Shown: positions 1-8,946 of the stretch, in pieces | How the letters are laid out: the number at the start of each line of letters is the position of its first letter | How positions within the stretch are numbered: position 1 is the first letter of the stretch | From: Pseudomonas marginalis | GTDB lineage: Bacteria; Pseudomonadota; Gammaproteobacteria; Pseudomonadales; Pseudomonadaceae | Length of the DNA: 64,000 nt | Reading direction: 5' to 3' | Assembly (NCBI RefSeq): GCF_024169655.1 | Contig: NZ_JALJWV010000001.1 | Location: 3,353,001-3,417,000 of the forward strand | The notes under the pieces: generated by a model | Told to the model about the DNA's origin: nothing | The model's input: the letters and a program-made list of their open reading frames with translations, nothing else | The model's database searches: none | Position numbers and translations under genes: made by a program

Positions 1-1003
1 GCCCGACCAGAACCAAGTTGCCATTGCCCGCCGCCGTCACCGCCGAGAGTGAAATACGGTCCGGGCGATTGAACACGCTGAAGGTCTGGCCGTCGTCATG
101 GCTGACCACCACGCTGCCGCCGTTACCGACCACCACCAGCGCGCCGTCAGCGAGCAAGGTCGCCCCGGACAAGCCGAACTCCAGGGCGCCGCGCGCCGCC
201 TTCAGTTCGACCTGCGCCCAGGTGCTGCCGAAATCCGTGGAGCGGTAGAGGTTGCCGCGCAAGCCGTAGGCCAACAGGGTGTGCGGCTGGGCGGTGGCGA
301 TCACGCCGAACAGCGAGCCATTGTACGGGCCTTCGAGTTTTTCCCAGGTCTGGCCGTCGTCGCTGGAGCGGAACATGCTGCCCTGCTCGCCGACGATAAA
401 CAGGCCGGCGTCCTTGATAGAGGCGATGGCGTTGAGGTGGAACTGGTCTTCGTTGTCGAGGCGGTCGCTGACGTCCTCCCAGGTTTTACCGCCGTCGGTG
501 GTTTCGATCAGCGCCCCATAGGCGCCGACGGCGAGGCCGTGGTGGGCGTCGTTGAACCACACGTCGAGCAACGGCGCTTCGCGCTTGAGGTCCTGGTATT
601 GCTGGGTCCAGGTGGCGCCGCCGTCGGTGCTGGCCAGGATCTGCGCATCGTGGCCGACGGCCCAACCTTGCTGGTCATCGACAAAAAACACCGCCGTGAG
701 CAACTGGCGGGTGGGGACTTTGGCTTGGGTCCAGGTGCTGCCCTGGTCATCGGAATAGAGGATGTGCCCGCGATCACCGACCGCCACCAGACGTGAGCCT
801 GCGTGGACTACGTCGATCATCAGGCCTTTGGCGGCCTTGGGGGATTCAATCGCCAACACCGGCTGTAAGGGGGTATCGCTGGCTGCCAGCACGAGTGCCG
901 GCAACGCGGCACCTGCAAACAGCGAGAGCGCTGTGGCCAGCAACGCAACCCTGCGTGCGGCACGTGGGCGGCAAACAACCCAACCCATGACAGGCTCACT
1001 CAT
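1..1003 (-). CDS. YCF48/BNR-repeat exported protein (3' end beyond window)
   Basis: Reading begins at an ATG (1001-1003, minus strand) preceded by a good ribosome site (GGGAGAAAGG) and stays open to the left edge, about 334 codons. The N-terminus has a basic stretch then a hydrophobic segment (residues about 15-38), consistent with a signal peptide. The body repeats the pattern 'S.D.G.TW' (for example STDGGATW, TTDGGKTW, SSDDGQTW, STDFGSTW) with intervening 'GWAVG/GLAVG' turns, the signature of YCF48/BNR beta-propeller proteins related to the photosystem II assembly factor Hcf136. In Pseudomonas such genes commonly sit next to DUF1302, DUF1329 and an MMPL/RND transporter, none of which is visible here. 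The export is inferred; the partner is unknown. Confidence 0.8.
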   Translation of the reverse strand, partial: MSEPVMGWVVCRPRAARRVALLATALSLFAGAALPALVLAASDTPLQPVLAIESPKAAKGLMIDVVHAGSRLVAVGDRGHILYSDDQGSTWTQAKVPTRQLLTAVFFVDDQQGWAVGHDAQILASTDGGATWTQQYQDLKREAPLLDVWFNDAHHGLAVGAYGALIETTDGGKTWEDVSDRLDNEDQFHLNAIASIKDAGLFIVGEQGSMFRSSDDGQTWEKLEGPYNGSLFGVIATAQPHTLLAYGLRGNLYRSTDFGSTWAQVELKAARGALEFGLSGATLLADGALVVVGNGGSVVVSHDDGQTFSVFNRPDRISLSAVTAAGNGNLVLVG

Positions 1004-1298
1004 AGACCTTTCTCCCATTTATTATTGTTAGGTCGTCTTACCTTCCCGGGCTCTGAAACCTGCAATCTAGAGCGCCTGGAGGAAGCAGGGGCCATCCTAT
1101 CGGGGTTTCGAATCGTCTGACAATCGACGCTACGTTATCTTTTGTTAACTGGCGGCTTTTGGCCATGCGCTGAATGTAGCCCCATCAACCGCAATGATGC
1201 GGGCGCAGGAATGAATTATTTTTTCCATATCTTGAATTATTTGAATTTATATTCCATTAATAGCCTCCCTGAAAACAATAATCCAAAGGACCACGGCG
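1004..1298. promoter_or_regulatory. Divergent intergenic region with A/T-rich tract
   Basis: About 295 bases separate the divergent YCF48-like gene and the oxidoreductase at 1299. The part nearest the oxidoreductase (about 1212-1262) is strikingly A/T-rich compared with its surroundings and contains GAATTATTTGAATTTATATTC, an imperfect dyad that also reads as GGAA-N6-TTCA on the minus strand. It is likely to hold promoters for both genes. No confident -35/-10 pair could be chosen. Confidence 0.35.
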
Positions 1299-2414
1299 AT
1301 GCGCGAACTCGGAATCGGCCTGATCGGCACTGGCTTCATGGGCCGTGCCCATGCCTTGGCGTTCAATAACGCCCGCACGGTATTTGAACTGCCGGTCAGC
1401 CTCAAACTGGCCGCCCTGGCCGATGCCGACACCGAACGCGCCCAGCGCTGCGCCAACGCCTGGGGGTTTGCCCAGGCTCATGGCGACTGGCACGCACTGG
1501 TCAACGACCCCACGGTCGATGTGGTGGCGATCACCACGCCGAACCATTTGCACTACCCCATGGCCATGGCCGCGATGGCTGCGGGCAAGGCGGTGTACTG
1601 CGAAAAACCCCTGGCCGTCAGCCTCGAGCAGGCCGACGCGATGCGCCGTGCGGCCAGTGCGGCGGGCGTGGTGACGCGTGTCGGCTACAACTACCAGCAC
1701 AACCCGATGATCGGGTGGGCAAAGCAGATCATCGCCAACGGTGAATTGGGCGACATCATCAGTTTCCAGGGCGAGTTCAGCGAAGACTTCATGGCCGACC
1801 CGACCTCACCCTGGTCGTGGCGCTGCGAAGTGGAACATGCCGGTGGCGCCCTGGCGGACCTGGGCAGCCACTTGCTGTCGATGGCACGCTATCTGGTGGG
1901 CGATGTGGTCAGCGTGTGTGCCGATACACAGACCGTGCATGCCCTGCGCCCCGCCGTCAAAGGCGGCGACACACTCAAATCCATCGCCGTGGATGACCAG
2001 GTGCACGCCCTGCTGCGTTTCGCCAACGGCGCGCGCGGCACAGTGAGCAGCAGTTGGCTCAAGCACGGCTACAAGAACCACCTGGCGTTTGAGATCAGCG
2101 GGACGCAAGGCTCGTTGGCCTTCGATCAGGAGCGCTTGAATGAACTGCGCCTGTGCCGCAAGGGCCAGGACGGTTTCCAACGCTTGCTGGCCGGCCCCGC
2201 CCTGCCCGGCTACGCGGCGTTCAGCCCGGCCGCCGGTCATCAGTTGGGCTACAACGAATTGAAAACGCTGGAAGTGCAGGAGTTGATCATGGCCGTGACC
2301 GGCCAGGGCGCGGACGGCAGCGACTTTGAAGCGGCGTGGGCGGTCGAGCGCCTGGCGGCGGCGATTCGGGTGGCGGCTCGGGAACAACGCTGGGTCAATG
2401 TGAACTCGGTCTGA
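1299..2414 (+). CDS. Gfo/Idh/MocA family oxidoreductase
   Basis: A 371-residue NAD(P)-dependent sugar/polyol dehydrogenase-type protein. The N-terminal Rossmann fold shows GLIGTGFMGRAHA (residues about 6-18), and the family motif CEKPLAV follows at about residue 103. The C-terminal half matches the GFO_IDH_MocA alpha/beta domain (DLGSHLLSMARYL). The ATG at 1299 follows AAAGGA at 1285-1290. The substrate cannot be told from sequence. The gene is alone on this strand and convergent with the acyl-CoA ligase at 3608-5311. Its last ~130 bases are repeated three more times downstream within the tandem array at 2282-3717. Confidence 0.85.
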   Translation: MRELGIGLIGTGFMGRAHALAFNNARTVFELPVSLKLAALADADTERAQRCANAWGFAQAHGDWHALVNDPTVDVVAITTPNHLHYPMAMAAMAAGKAVYCEKPLAVSLEQADAMRRAASAAGVVTRVGYNYQHNPMIGWAKQIIANGELGDIISFQGEFSEDFMADPTSPWSWRCEVEHAGGALADLGSHLLSMARYLVGDVVSVCADTQTVHALRPAVKGGDTLKSIAVDDQVHALLRFANGARGTVSSSWLKHGYKNHLAFEISGTQGSLAFDQERLNELRLCRKGQDGFQRLLAGPALPGYAAFSPAAGHQLGYNELKTLEVQELIMAVTGQGADGSDFEAAWAVERLAAAIRVAAREQRWVNVNSV

Positions 2415-2415
2415 A

Positions 2416-2508
2416 ATGTGGGAGGGGGCTTGCCCCCGATGGCGGTGGGTCAGTCATGCATGTATTGACTGACACACTGCTATCGGGGGCAAGCCCCCTC
2501 CCACATTT
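2416..2508. repeat. REP doublet (REPIN), array copy 1
   Basis: Two inverted copies of the Pseudomonas REP sequence (GTGGGAGGGGGCTTGCCCCC and its complement) are separated by about 50 bases that include TCAGTCATGCATGTATTGACTGA, a smaller dyad. It lies immediately after the oxidoreductase stop and can fold into a long hairpin, so it may also serve as a transcription end between the convergent genes. Confidence 0.9.
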
Positions 2509-2776
2509 TAATCACCAGCGCCTTTAGATTAGCGCAAGGCTCTTCGCAGCACCTTGCCCACCGTGGTCTTGGGCAGCTCTGTGCTGCGAAACTCCACAAA
2601 CTTGGGCACCTTGTACCCCATCAGGTATTCCCGGCAATAGGCGTTGATCATGGCCGTGACCGGCCAGGGCGCGGACGGCAGCGACTTTGAAGCGGCGTGG
2701 GCGGTCGAGCGGCTGGCGACGGCGATTCGGGTGGCGGCTCGAGAACAACGCTGGGTCAATGTGAACTCGGTCTGAA

Positions 2777-2869
2777 ATGTGGGAGGGGGCTTGCCCCCGA
2801 TGGCGGTGGGTCAGTCATGCATGTATTGACTGACACACTGCTATCGGGGGCAAGCCCCCTCCCACATTT
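2777..2869. repeat. REP doublet (REPIN), array copy 2
   Basis: This copy is essentially identical to the doublet at 2416-2508 and occupies the same place within the second tandem unit. Confidence 0.9.
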
Positions 2870-3126
2870 TAATCACCAGCGCCTTTAGATTAGCGCAAGG
2901 CTCTTCGCAGCCGTGGTCTTGGGCAGCTCTGTGCTGCGAAACTCCACAAACTTGGGCACCTTGTACCCCGTCAGGTATTCCCGGCAATAGGAGTTGATCA
3001 TGGCCGTGACCGGCCAGGGCGCGGACGGCAGCGACTTTGAAGCGGCGTGGGCGGTCGAGCGCCTGGCGACGGCGATTCGGGTGGCGGCTCGGGAACAACG
3101 CTGGGTCAATGTGAACTCGGTCTGAA

Positions 3127-3219
3127 ATGTGGGAGGGGGCTTGCCCCCGATGGCGGTGGGTCAGTCAGGCATGTATTGACTGACACACTGCTATCGGGGG
3201 CAAGCCCCCTCCCACATTT
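3127..3219. repeat. REP doublet (REPIN), array copy 3
   Basis: Same element in the third tandem unit. It differs from its sisters in the loop (CAGGCATG instead of CATGCATG) and is followed by GATCATCGAC rather than AATCACCAGC. Confidence 0.9.
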
Positions 3220-3494
3220 TGATCATCGACACCTTCGAATTAGCGCAGCGCGCAGCGCGCGGCACAGCACCTTGCCCACCATGGTCTTGGGCAGCTCTGT
3301 GCTGCGAAACTCCACAAACTTGGGCACCTTGTACCCCATCAGGTATTCCCGGCAATAGGCGTTGATCATGGCCGTGACCGGCCAGGGCGCGGACGGCAGC
3401 GACTTTGAAGCGGCGTGGGCGGTCGAGCGGCTGGCGGCGGCGATTCGGGTGGCGGCTCGAGAACAACGCTGGGTCAATGTGAACTCGGTCTGAA

Positions 3495-3587
3495 ATGTGG
3501 GAGGGGGCTTGCCCCCGATGGCGGTGGGTCAGTCATGCATGTATTGACTGACACACTGCTATCGGGGGCAAGCCCCCTCCCACATTT
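3495..3587. repeat. REP doublet (REPIN), array copy 4
   Basis: Same element in the fourth unit, lying just beyond the stop codon of the intact acyl-CoA ligase (minus strand, stop at 3608-3610). Confidence 0.9.
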
Positions 3588-3607
3588 TAATCACCAGCGC
3601 CTTTAGA

Positions 3608-5311
3608 TTAGCGCAAGGCTCTTCGCAGCACCTTGCCCACTGTGGTCTTGGGCAGCTCTGTGCTGCGAAACTCAACAAACTTGGGCACCTTGTACCCCGT
3701 CAGGTATTCCCGGCAATGGGCGAGGAGCTGCTCCTGGGTCAGGTTCGGGTCCTTGCGCACCACGATGATCTTCACCCGCTCGCCGGTCACGCCATCTTCC
3801 ACGCCGATCGCCGCCACTTCAGCGACGCCGGGGTGCAGCGCCACCACGTCTTCGATTTCATTGGGGTACACGTTGAAGCCCGAGACCAGGATCAGGTCCT
3901 TCTTGCGGTCGACCAGGCGGATATAGCCGCGCGCATCCATCACCCCGATATCACCGGTCGACAGCCAGCCCTCGGCATCCAGCACTTCGGCGGTTTCCTT
4001 GGGCCGCTTCCAGTAGCCCTGCATCACCTGCGGGCCGCGCACTTGCAGTTCGCCCTGCTCGCCAGGCGCGGCCAACTGGCCGTCTTCACGCATGAAACGC
4101 ACCCAGGTCGATGGCAACGGCACGCCGATGCTGCCGGTGAATTCCATCTCGCGCATGCGTGAAATATCGATGGGGCTGATGCTCACCACCGGCGAGCATT
4201 CGGTCAGCCCGTAGCCTTCGATGATCGGCAGCCCGGTGACTGCCTTCCAGCGCTTGGCCACCGCCGTGTGCGTGGCCATGCCGCCGGCGATCACCATGCG
4301 CAGGGCGGAAAAGTCCCGCGCGCAGAACTCCTGGTTCTCCAGCAGGCCGTTAAACAGCGTGTTGACCCCGGCAATCCCGTTGAAGCGCTCCTTGCGCAGG
4401 ATCATCTGCACGCGTTTCACGTCCCGCGGGTTGGCGATCAGGATGTTGCGCCCGCCCAGGCACATGAACATCAGGCAGTTCACCGTCAGGGAAAAGATGT
4501 GATACAGCGGCAGCAAGGTGACGTTGGTTTCCTGCTGATCCTGGTCCAATTGGTTGCCGACCCAGGCCTTGGCTTGCAGCAGGTTGGCGATGATGTTGCG
4601 ATGGCTGAGCATCACGCCCTTGGCGTCACCCGTGGTGCCGCCGGTGTATTGCAGGAAGGCCAGGTCGTCGAGGTGCATGTCCACCGGAAAATGGTTCAGT
4701 GCCCGTCCTTGTTTCAGCGCCTGATTGAACCGCACCGACCCGCGCAGGTTGAACCTGGGCACCTGCTTCTGCACGCGGCGCAGGATGAAGTTCATCGCCG
4801 CGCCCTTGAAGGTGCCGAGCAAGTCGCCGATGGCCGCCACCACCACGCGCTTGACGCTGCTGCCGGGGATGACTTTTTCCAGGGTGTGCGCGAAGTTCTC
4901 GAAGATCACCACGGTCTCGGCGCCGCTGTCCTTGAGCAAATGCTTGAGCTCATGGGCGGTGTACAGCGGGTTGACGTTGACCACCACCGCGCCAGCCAGG
5001 ATCGTCCCCAGCAGGCAGATCGGGTACTGCAAGCAGTTGGGCATCATCAGCGCCACACGGTCGCCGGTCTTCACGCCCTGGCCTTGCAGCCAGGCGGCAA
5101 ACGCGACGCCTTGTACCTGCCAGTCGGCGTAGGTCATTTCAGTGCCAATGCTGACGTAGGCCACCCGTTCGCGGAATTTTTCCAGGTGCTCCAGGAACAC
5201 CTCGCGCAGCGACGGGTAGTCCTCGATACCGGCATCGATGTCCGCCGGGACGCCGGGCAGGTAAGCGTTCAACCAGACCCGTTCGGTGTGTTCCAGGCTG
5301 ATAGCGTTCAT
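3608..5311 (-). CDS. Long-chain fatty-acid-CoA ligase (FadD-like)
   Basis: A 567-residue AMP-forming acyl-CoA synthetase. It has the phosphate-binding loop YTGGTTGDAKG (residues about 222-232), the GYGLTE motif, the hinge/adenylate region VDRKKDLILVSGFNVYPNEI, and the catalytic lysine near the C-terminus (PKTTVGK). It should activate fatty acids to acyl-CoA with ATP, feeding the beta-oxidation genes upstream in the same operon. The ATG at 5309-5311 is preferred because AAGGAG stands 9 bases before it. A longer open frame upstream would overlap the thiolase and lacks such a site. The gene starts 31 bases after the thiolase stop, so they are probably co-transcribed. Its 3' end is the part copied in the tandem array. 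Confidence 0.9.
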   Translation of the reverse strand: MNAISLEHTERVWLNAYLPGVPADIDAGIEDYPSLREVFLEHLEKFRERVAYVSIGTEMTYADWQVQGVAFAAWLQGQGVKTGDRVALMMPNCLQYPICLLGTILAGAVVVNVNPLYTAHELKHLLKDSGAETVVIFENFAHTLEKVIPGSSVKRVVVAAIGDLLGTFKGAAMNFILRRVQKQVPRFNLRGSVRFNQALKQGRALNHFPVDMHLDDLAFLQYTGGTTGDAKGVMLSHRNIIANLLQAKAWVGNQLDQDQQETNVTLLPLYHIFSLTVNCLMFMCLGGRNILIANPRDVKRVQMILRKERFNGIAGVNTLFNGLLENQEFCARDFSALRMVIAGGMATHTAVAKRWKAVTGLPIIEGYGLTECSPVVSISPIDISRMREMEFTGSIGVPLPSTWVRFMREDGQLAAPGEQGELQVRGPQVMQGYWKRPKETAEVLDAEGWLSTGDIGVMDARGYIRLVDRKKDLILVSGFNVYPNEIEDVVALHPGVAEVAAIGVEDGVTGERVKIIVVRKDPNLTQEQLLAHCREYLTGYKVPKFVEFRSTELPKTTVGKVLRRALR

Positions 5312-5342
5312 GGCAGTCTCCTTATTGTTGTTTTTGATAGCG

Positions 5343-6641
5343 CTACTTTTCGACGATGGCGGTAATGCCCAGCCCGCCCGCCGCACAGATCGAAATCAGG
5401 CCGCGACCGCCGCCGCGCTCGTGAATGGCCTTGGCCAACGCCGCTAATTGCCGGCCGCCAGTGGCGGCGAAAGGATGACCGCAGCCCAGGGAGCCACCGT
5501 TGACGTTCATCTTCGCGCGGTCGATGGCGCCCAGCGGCGCGTCCAACCCCAGCCGTTCGCGGCAGTAGTCGGCGTCTTCCCAGGCCTTGAGTGTGCAGAG
5601 CACCTGGGCGGCGAACGCTTCATGAATCTCGAAGAAATCGAAGTCGGCCAAGCCCAGGCCTTCGCGCTTGAGCATGCGTGGCACGGCGTAGGCCGGGGCC
5701 ATCAGCAGGCCTTCGCTGCCGTCGACAAAGTTCACCGCCGCGGTCTCGCCGGTGCGCAGGTAGGCCAATACCGGCCAGCCGTGTTCGGCGGCCCACGCCT
5801 CGCTGGCGAGCAACACCACCGAGGCGCCATCGGTCAGGGGCGTGGAATTGCCCGCCGTGAGCGTGCCATGTTGCCGATCGTAAGCCGGGACCAGGCCGGC
5901 GAGTTTTTCCAGGCTGGTGTCGGCGCGCAGGTTGTTGTCGCGGGCCAGGTCGCGATGGGGGCTGATCAGGTCGTCGAAAAAGCCGCGCCGGTAAGCCGCG
6001 TCCAGCCGTTGGTGGCTGGTGAGGGTCAATTCATCCTGGGCCAGGCGCTTGATCTGCCAGCGCCTGGCCATTTCTTCGCAGTGCTCGCCCATGGACAGGC
6101 CGGTGCGCGGTTCGCCATTGCGCGGCAGCAGCGGCTTGAAGAACATCGACGGACGCACCTTCAGCAGCGTCTTGACCTTGTCGCCCAGGGCCTTGGCGCG
6201 ATTGGCCGCAAGCAAGGTGCGGCGCAGCGCTTCATTGATGCCGATGGGAGCGTCGGACGTGGTGTCGGCGCCGCCGGCAATGCCCACCTCGATCTGGCCG
6301 AGGGCGATTTTATTCGCCACCAGCAAGGCCGCTTCCAAGCCGGTGCCGCAGGCTTGTTGCAGGTCGTAGGCCGGGGTTTGCGGGGACAGCGTGGTCGATA
6401 ACAGCGACTCACGCGCCAGGTTGAAATCCCGCGAGTGCTTGATCACAGCGCCAGCGACAAACTCACCCAGACGCTGGCCGTGCAGGTTGTAGCGGTCGAC
6501 CAGGCCTTGCAGTGCCGCCACCAGCAAATCCTGATTACTGTCGTGGGCATACACCGTGTTCGAACGGGCAAACGGAATACGGTTGCCGCCGATGATCGCC
6601 ACGCGGCGAGTCGGGGCCGGGTTGAAGCTGTAGTCACTCAT
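5343..6641 (-). CDS. Acetyl-CoA C-acyltransferase (FadI-type thiolase)
   Basis: A 432-residue thiolase that cleaves 3-ketoacyl-CoA with CoA, the last step of beta-oxidation. The nucleophile is Cys98 in QQACGTGLEA, His389 lies in GCGHPFAATGG, and the acid/base Cys419 lies in SICAAGGLG. The length matches the FadI branch (about 430) rather than the shorter FadA branch. Its ATG overlaps the stop of the MaoC gene (ATGA), which signals translational coupling. It is placed between a hydratase and an acyl-CoA ligase in an all-minus operon for fatty-acid breakdown. Confidence 0.92.
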   Translation of the reverse strand: MSDYSFNPAPTRRVAIIGGNRIPFARSNTVYAHDSNQDLLVAALQGLVDRYNLHGQRLGEFVAGAVIKHSRDFNLARESLLSTTLSPQTPAYDLQQACGTGLEAALLVANKIALGQIEVGIAGGADTTSDAPIGINEALRRTLLAANRAKALGDKVKTLLKVRPSMFFKPLLPRNGEPRTGLSMGEHCEEMARRWQIKRLAQDELTLTSHQRLDAAYRRGFFDDLISPHRDLARDNNLRADTSLEKLAGLVPAYDRQHGTLTAGNSTPLTDGASVVLLASEAWAAEHGWPVLAYLRTGETAAVNFVDGSEGLLMAPAYAVPRMLKREGLGLADFDFFEIHEAFAAQVLCTLKAWEDADYCRERLGLDAPLGAIDRAKMNVNGGSLGCGHPFAATGGRQLAALAKAIHERGGGRGLISICAAGGLGITAIVEK

Positions 6642-7528
6642 TTAAGGCTCTCATTCCAGATGAACAACCCGCGCATATGGGGCCTATCCCCGGCAACATT
6701 GCGCACTTCCAATTCACGGCGCGGGCCGGTTACCGGGCGATTCCACAGGGCAACCTGGCCGGGCAGGAAGATCGGCAGCTTGAAGTCGCAATGGGCTTCG
6801 GCCTGGTCCAGGCCACCGGGTGGCTGCTGGGAAGCCAACGCGCGGCCCAGGGTCCACATGCCATGGGCGATGGCGCGGCGAAAGCCAAACAGTTTCGCGC
6901 CGATCAGCGAGGTGTGGATCGGGTTGAAATCCCCCGAAACAGCGGCGAAACGCCGCCCCAAATCCGCCGGCAGCACCCAACGCTGGGTGCGCAACAGGCC
7001 CTCTTGCTGTAACGGCAGTCCGTCATTCCAAGGCTCCCCCAAGGGATTTTTAATCTCCCGGCGCAGGTACAGGCTGTCGCTTTCCCACACCAGGGTGCCG
7101 GCACTGTAGGCGCGGGTCGCGATGCTCAAGGCCTGCCCTTTGGGGTGGGCGACCCAGCGCTCGCAAAACACTTCCAGGCGCAGGGCCTGGCCTTCGTGCA
7201 AGCGCTGCTGCTGACGAATACGGTTGGCCAGGTGGACCATGCCGCTGGCCGGGTATGGGAAGCTCGGCCGGGTCAGCAACATCAGGTGCAACGGGAACGC
7301 CAGCACGTGGGGATAGGACAGCGGCACGCCTTGCTCACGCCGGAAACCACAGGCGCGGCCATAGGTGGCGATGTCGGCGGCCGACAACGCCACCGCCGAA
7401 CGTACCAGGCGCGCCTTGGGCAACTCAGGCGCGCCGTCGAGCTTGGGTTTGCGCAGGGCGCGCACGCTGTCCAGCAGCAACTCGGTGCGCGACGGTAGCG
7501 GGTCGATGATCTGGGTCATGTCGTCCAT
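6638..7528 (-). CDS. MaoC-like acyl-CoA hydratase
   Basis: A 296-residue protein. The C-terminal half carries the hot-dog hydratase motif FAAVSGDFNPIH followed by AIAHGMWTLGRAL, the catalytic Asp/His pattern of (R)-specific enoyl-CoA hydratases. The N-terminal half is a second, less conserved hot-dog-like region, giving a double-hot-dog length. It probably hydrates enoyl-CoA esters. The TGA stop overlaps the thiolase ATG, and the start lies 3 bases from the end of the FabG-type reductase, so the three genes form a tightly packed hydratase/reductase/thiolase set. Confidence 0.85.
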   Translation of the reverse strand: MDDMTQIIDPLPSRTELLLDSVRALRKPKLDGAPELPKARLVRSAVALSAADIATYGRACGFRREQGVPLSYPHVLAFPLHLMLLTRPSFPYPASGMVHLANRIRQQQRLHEGQALRLEVFCERWVAHPKGQALSIATRAYSAGTLVWESDSLYLRREIKNPLGEPWNDGLPLQQEGLLRTQRWVLPADLGRRFAAVSGDFNPIHTSLIGAKLFGFRRAIAHGMWTLGRALASQQPPGGLDQAEAHCDFKLPIFLPGQVALWNRPVTGPRRELEVRNVAGDRPHMRGLFIWNESLK

Positions 7529-7531
7529 GGT

Positions 7532-8875
7532 TCAGGCTCCCAGCAGGCTTTGGCCGCACACGCGCACGACTTGGCCGTTGACGCCGCCGGACGCCGGGTG
7601 AGCCAGCCAGGCGATGGTCTCGGCCACGTCGGTCGGCAGGCCGCCCTGGGACAGCGAATTCATGCGCCGCCCCGCTTCGCGGATCAGCAGCGGGATCGTT
7701 GCGGTCATCTGGGTTTCGATGAAACCGGGCGCCACCGCATTGACCGTAACCTGTTGCGCCGCCGCTAGCGGTGCCAGGCCATGGACCAGGCCGATGACAC
7801 CGGCTTTGGACGTGGCGTAGTTGCTTTGCCCAAGGTTGCCGGCGATGCCGGAAATCGACGACACACAGACGATGCGCCCACCGGGGTTCAAGCCCTGGCC
7901 TTCCAGCAGCGCGTTACTCAGTTGCAACGGCGCTTCCAGGTTGACCGCCAACACACTGCGCCAGGCCACTTCGGTCATCTTGGCGATGGTCTTGTCGCGG
8001 GTGATCCCGGCGTTATGTACCACCACGTCGAAGGCGCCGTATTGGCTGACATGCGCCTGCAACAGCGCCACCGCATCCGCTGCGGTGATGTCCAGCGCCA
8101 GCGCCGAGCCACCCACACTGGCGGCGGCCTGCTGCAGCGCGTCCTGCGCCTGAGGCACGTCCACGCACACGACATGCGCGCCGTCCCGCGCCAACACCTG
8201 GGCAATCGCCAAGCCGATACCACGGGAAGCGCCAGTGACCAGTGCGCGGCGGCCGGCGAAGGGTTTGTCCCAGTTGACGCTGACGTGGCCGTCCACCGGC
8301 TTTTCCAGACGCACCACCTGCCCCGACACATAGGCCGAACGGCGCGACAGAAAGAAACGCAGGCTGCTGTCCAAGGCGTCTTCGGCCCCTGGTGCGACGT
8401 AGATCAATTGCACGGTGATCGCCCGGCGCAGTTCCTTGGCCAGCGAACGCACCAGGCCTTCGAGGGCACGCTGGGCGATGGCCTGGGGCAAGTCCTTGCA
8501 GTGTTCCGGGGCGGTGCCGAGCACCACCACGCGGCCATGCTGGGCGAGGCGCTTAGCGTTGGCGTGGAAAAATACGTAGAGCTCATCGAGCTGCTGCAGG
8601 TCGACTACGCCGGAGGCATCGAACACCGCCCCCTGCACCTTGACCGTGGACGGCGCCTTGAGGGTCGCCGCAGTGGCGGCGACCGTGTCGGTGGCGCTGA
8701 AAATCTGTTGCACTTGCGCAGTCAGGCGCCCTGCCCCGGCGACGATCACCGGGTTGGCCAGGCCTTGCTGGCCACTGCGATGGCGTTGCAGCGGCAACGG
8801 TTGCGGCAGGCCGATGGCCTGGGCCAGGCGTCGGCCCCAGGGGGAATTGACGAACGAAAGGTAGCTGTCACTCAT
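7532..8875 (-). CDS. 3-oxoacyl-ACP/CoA reductase, FabG4-type SDR
   Basis: A 447-residue long-form SDR. The first ~200 residues form a Rossmann-like domain without catalytic residues; the second half has the cofactor motif TGASRGIGLA and the catalytic Ser...Tyr-x3-Lys (SSISGIAGN...NYATSK). This two-domain layout is that of high-molecular-weight FabG (FabG4), which reduces 3-ketoacyl-CoA or -ACP. An open frame begins at a TTG at 8893, but the ATG at 8875 (MSDSYLSF) starts the conserved N-terminus and is preferred. It neighbours MaoC, thiolase and FadE-type genes, so it probably works on CoA esters. Confidence 0.87.
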   Translation of the reverse strand: MSDSYLSFVNSPWGRRLAQAIGLPQPLPLQRHRSGQQGLANPVIVAGAGRLTAQVQQIFSATDTVAATAATLKAPSTVKVQGAVFDASGVVDLQQLDELYVFFHANAKRLAQHGRVVVLGTAPEHCKDLPQAIAQRALEGLVRSLAKELRRAITVQLIYVAPGAEDALDSSLRFFLSRRSAYVSGQVVRLEKPVDGHVSVNWDKPFAGRRALVTGASRGIGLAIAQVLARDGAHVVCVDVPQAQDALQQAAASVGGSALALDITAADAVALLQAHVSQYGAFDVVVHNAGITRDKTIAKMTEVAWRSVLAVNLEAPLQLSNALLEGQGLNPGGRIVCVSSISGIAGNLGQSNYATSKAGVIGLVHGLAPLAAAQQVTVNAVAPGFIETQMTATIPLLIREAGRRMNSLSQGGLPTDVAETIAWLAHPASGGVNGQVVRVCGQSLLGA

Positions 8876-8946
8876 ATAAACATCCACTCTCAATACGGTA
8901 TCGGCATGAGCACCCGAGCCATGTGGGCGCGTTCATTCAGTGCCAT

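Larger units (their letters stand above)
2282..3717. repeat. Four-unit tandem array spanning a convergent gene junction
   Basis: Four near-identical head-to-tail units start at 2282, 2643, 2993 and 3361 (spacing 361, 350 and 368 bases). Each contains, in order, the last ~130 bases of the oxidoreductase gene with its stop codon, a REP doublet, and the last ~110 bases of the oppositely oriented acyl-CoA ligase. Unit 1 carries the intact end of the oxidoreductase and unit 4 joins the intact ligase. Internal junctions read CGGCAAT followed by AGG(A/C)GTTGATC, joining ligase sequence back to oxidoreductase sequence. Unit 2 lacks 11 bases (ACCTTGCCCAC) present in the other ligase fragments, and unit 3 has a small GCGCAGCGCGC expansion. 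Confidence 0.93.

Noticed and set aside
2529..2759. 74-103-codon minus-strand frames inside the first array (also near 2885-3109 and 3223-3477)
   Set aside because: They fuse antisense oxidoreductase sequence to the ligase C-terminus and lack ribosome sites; treated as by-products of the duplication, unlike the 18-codon frames of the second array, which keep a real start signal.
5312..5386. N-terminal extension of the acyl-CoA ligase
   Set aside because: It would overlap the thiolase end and lacks a ribosome site; the ATG at 5311 has AAGGAG and begins the conserved part.
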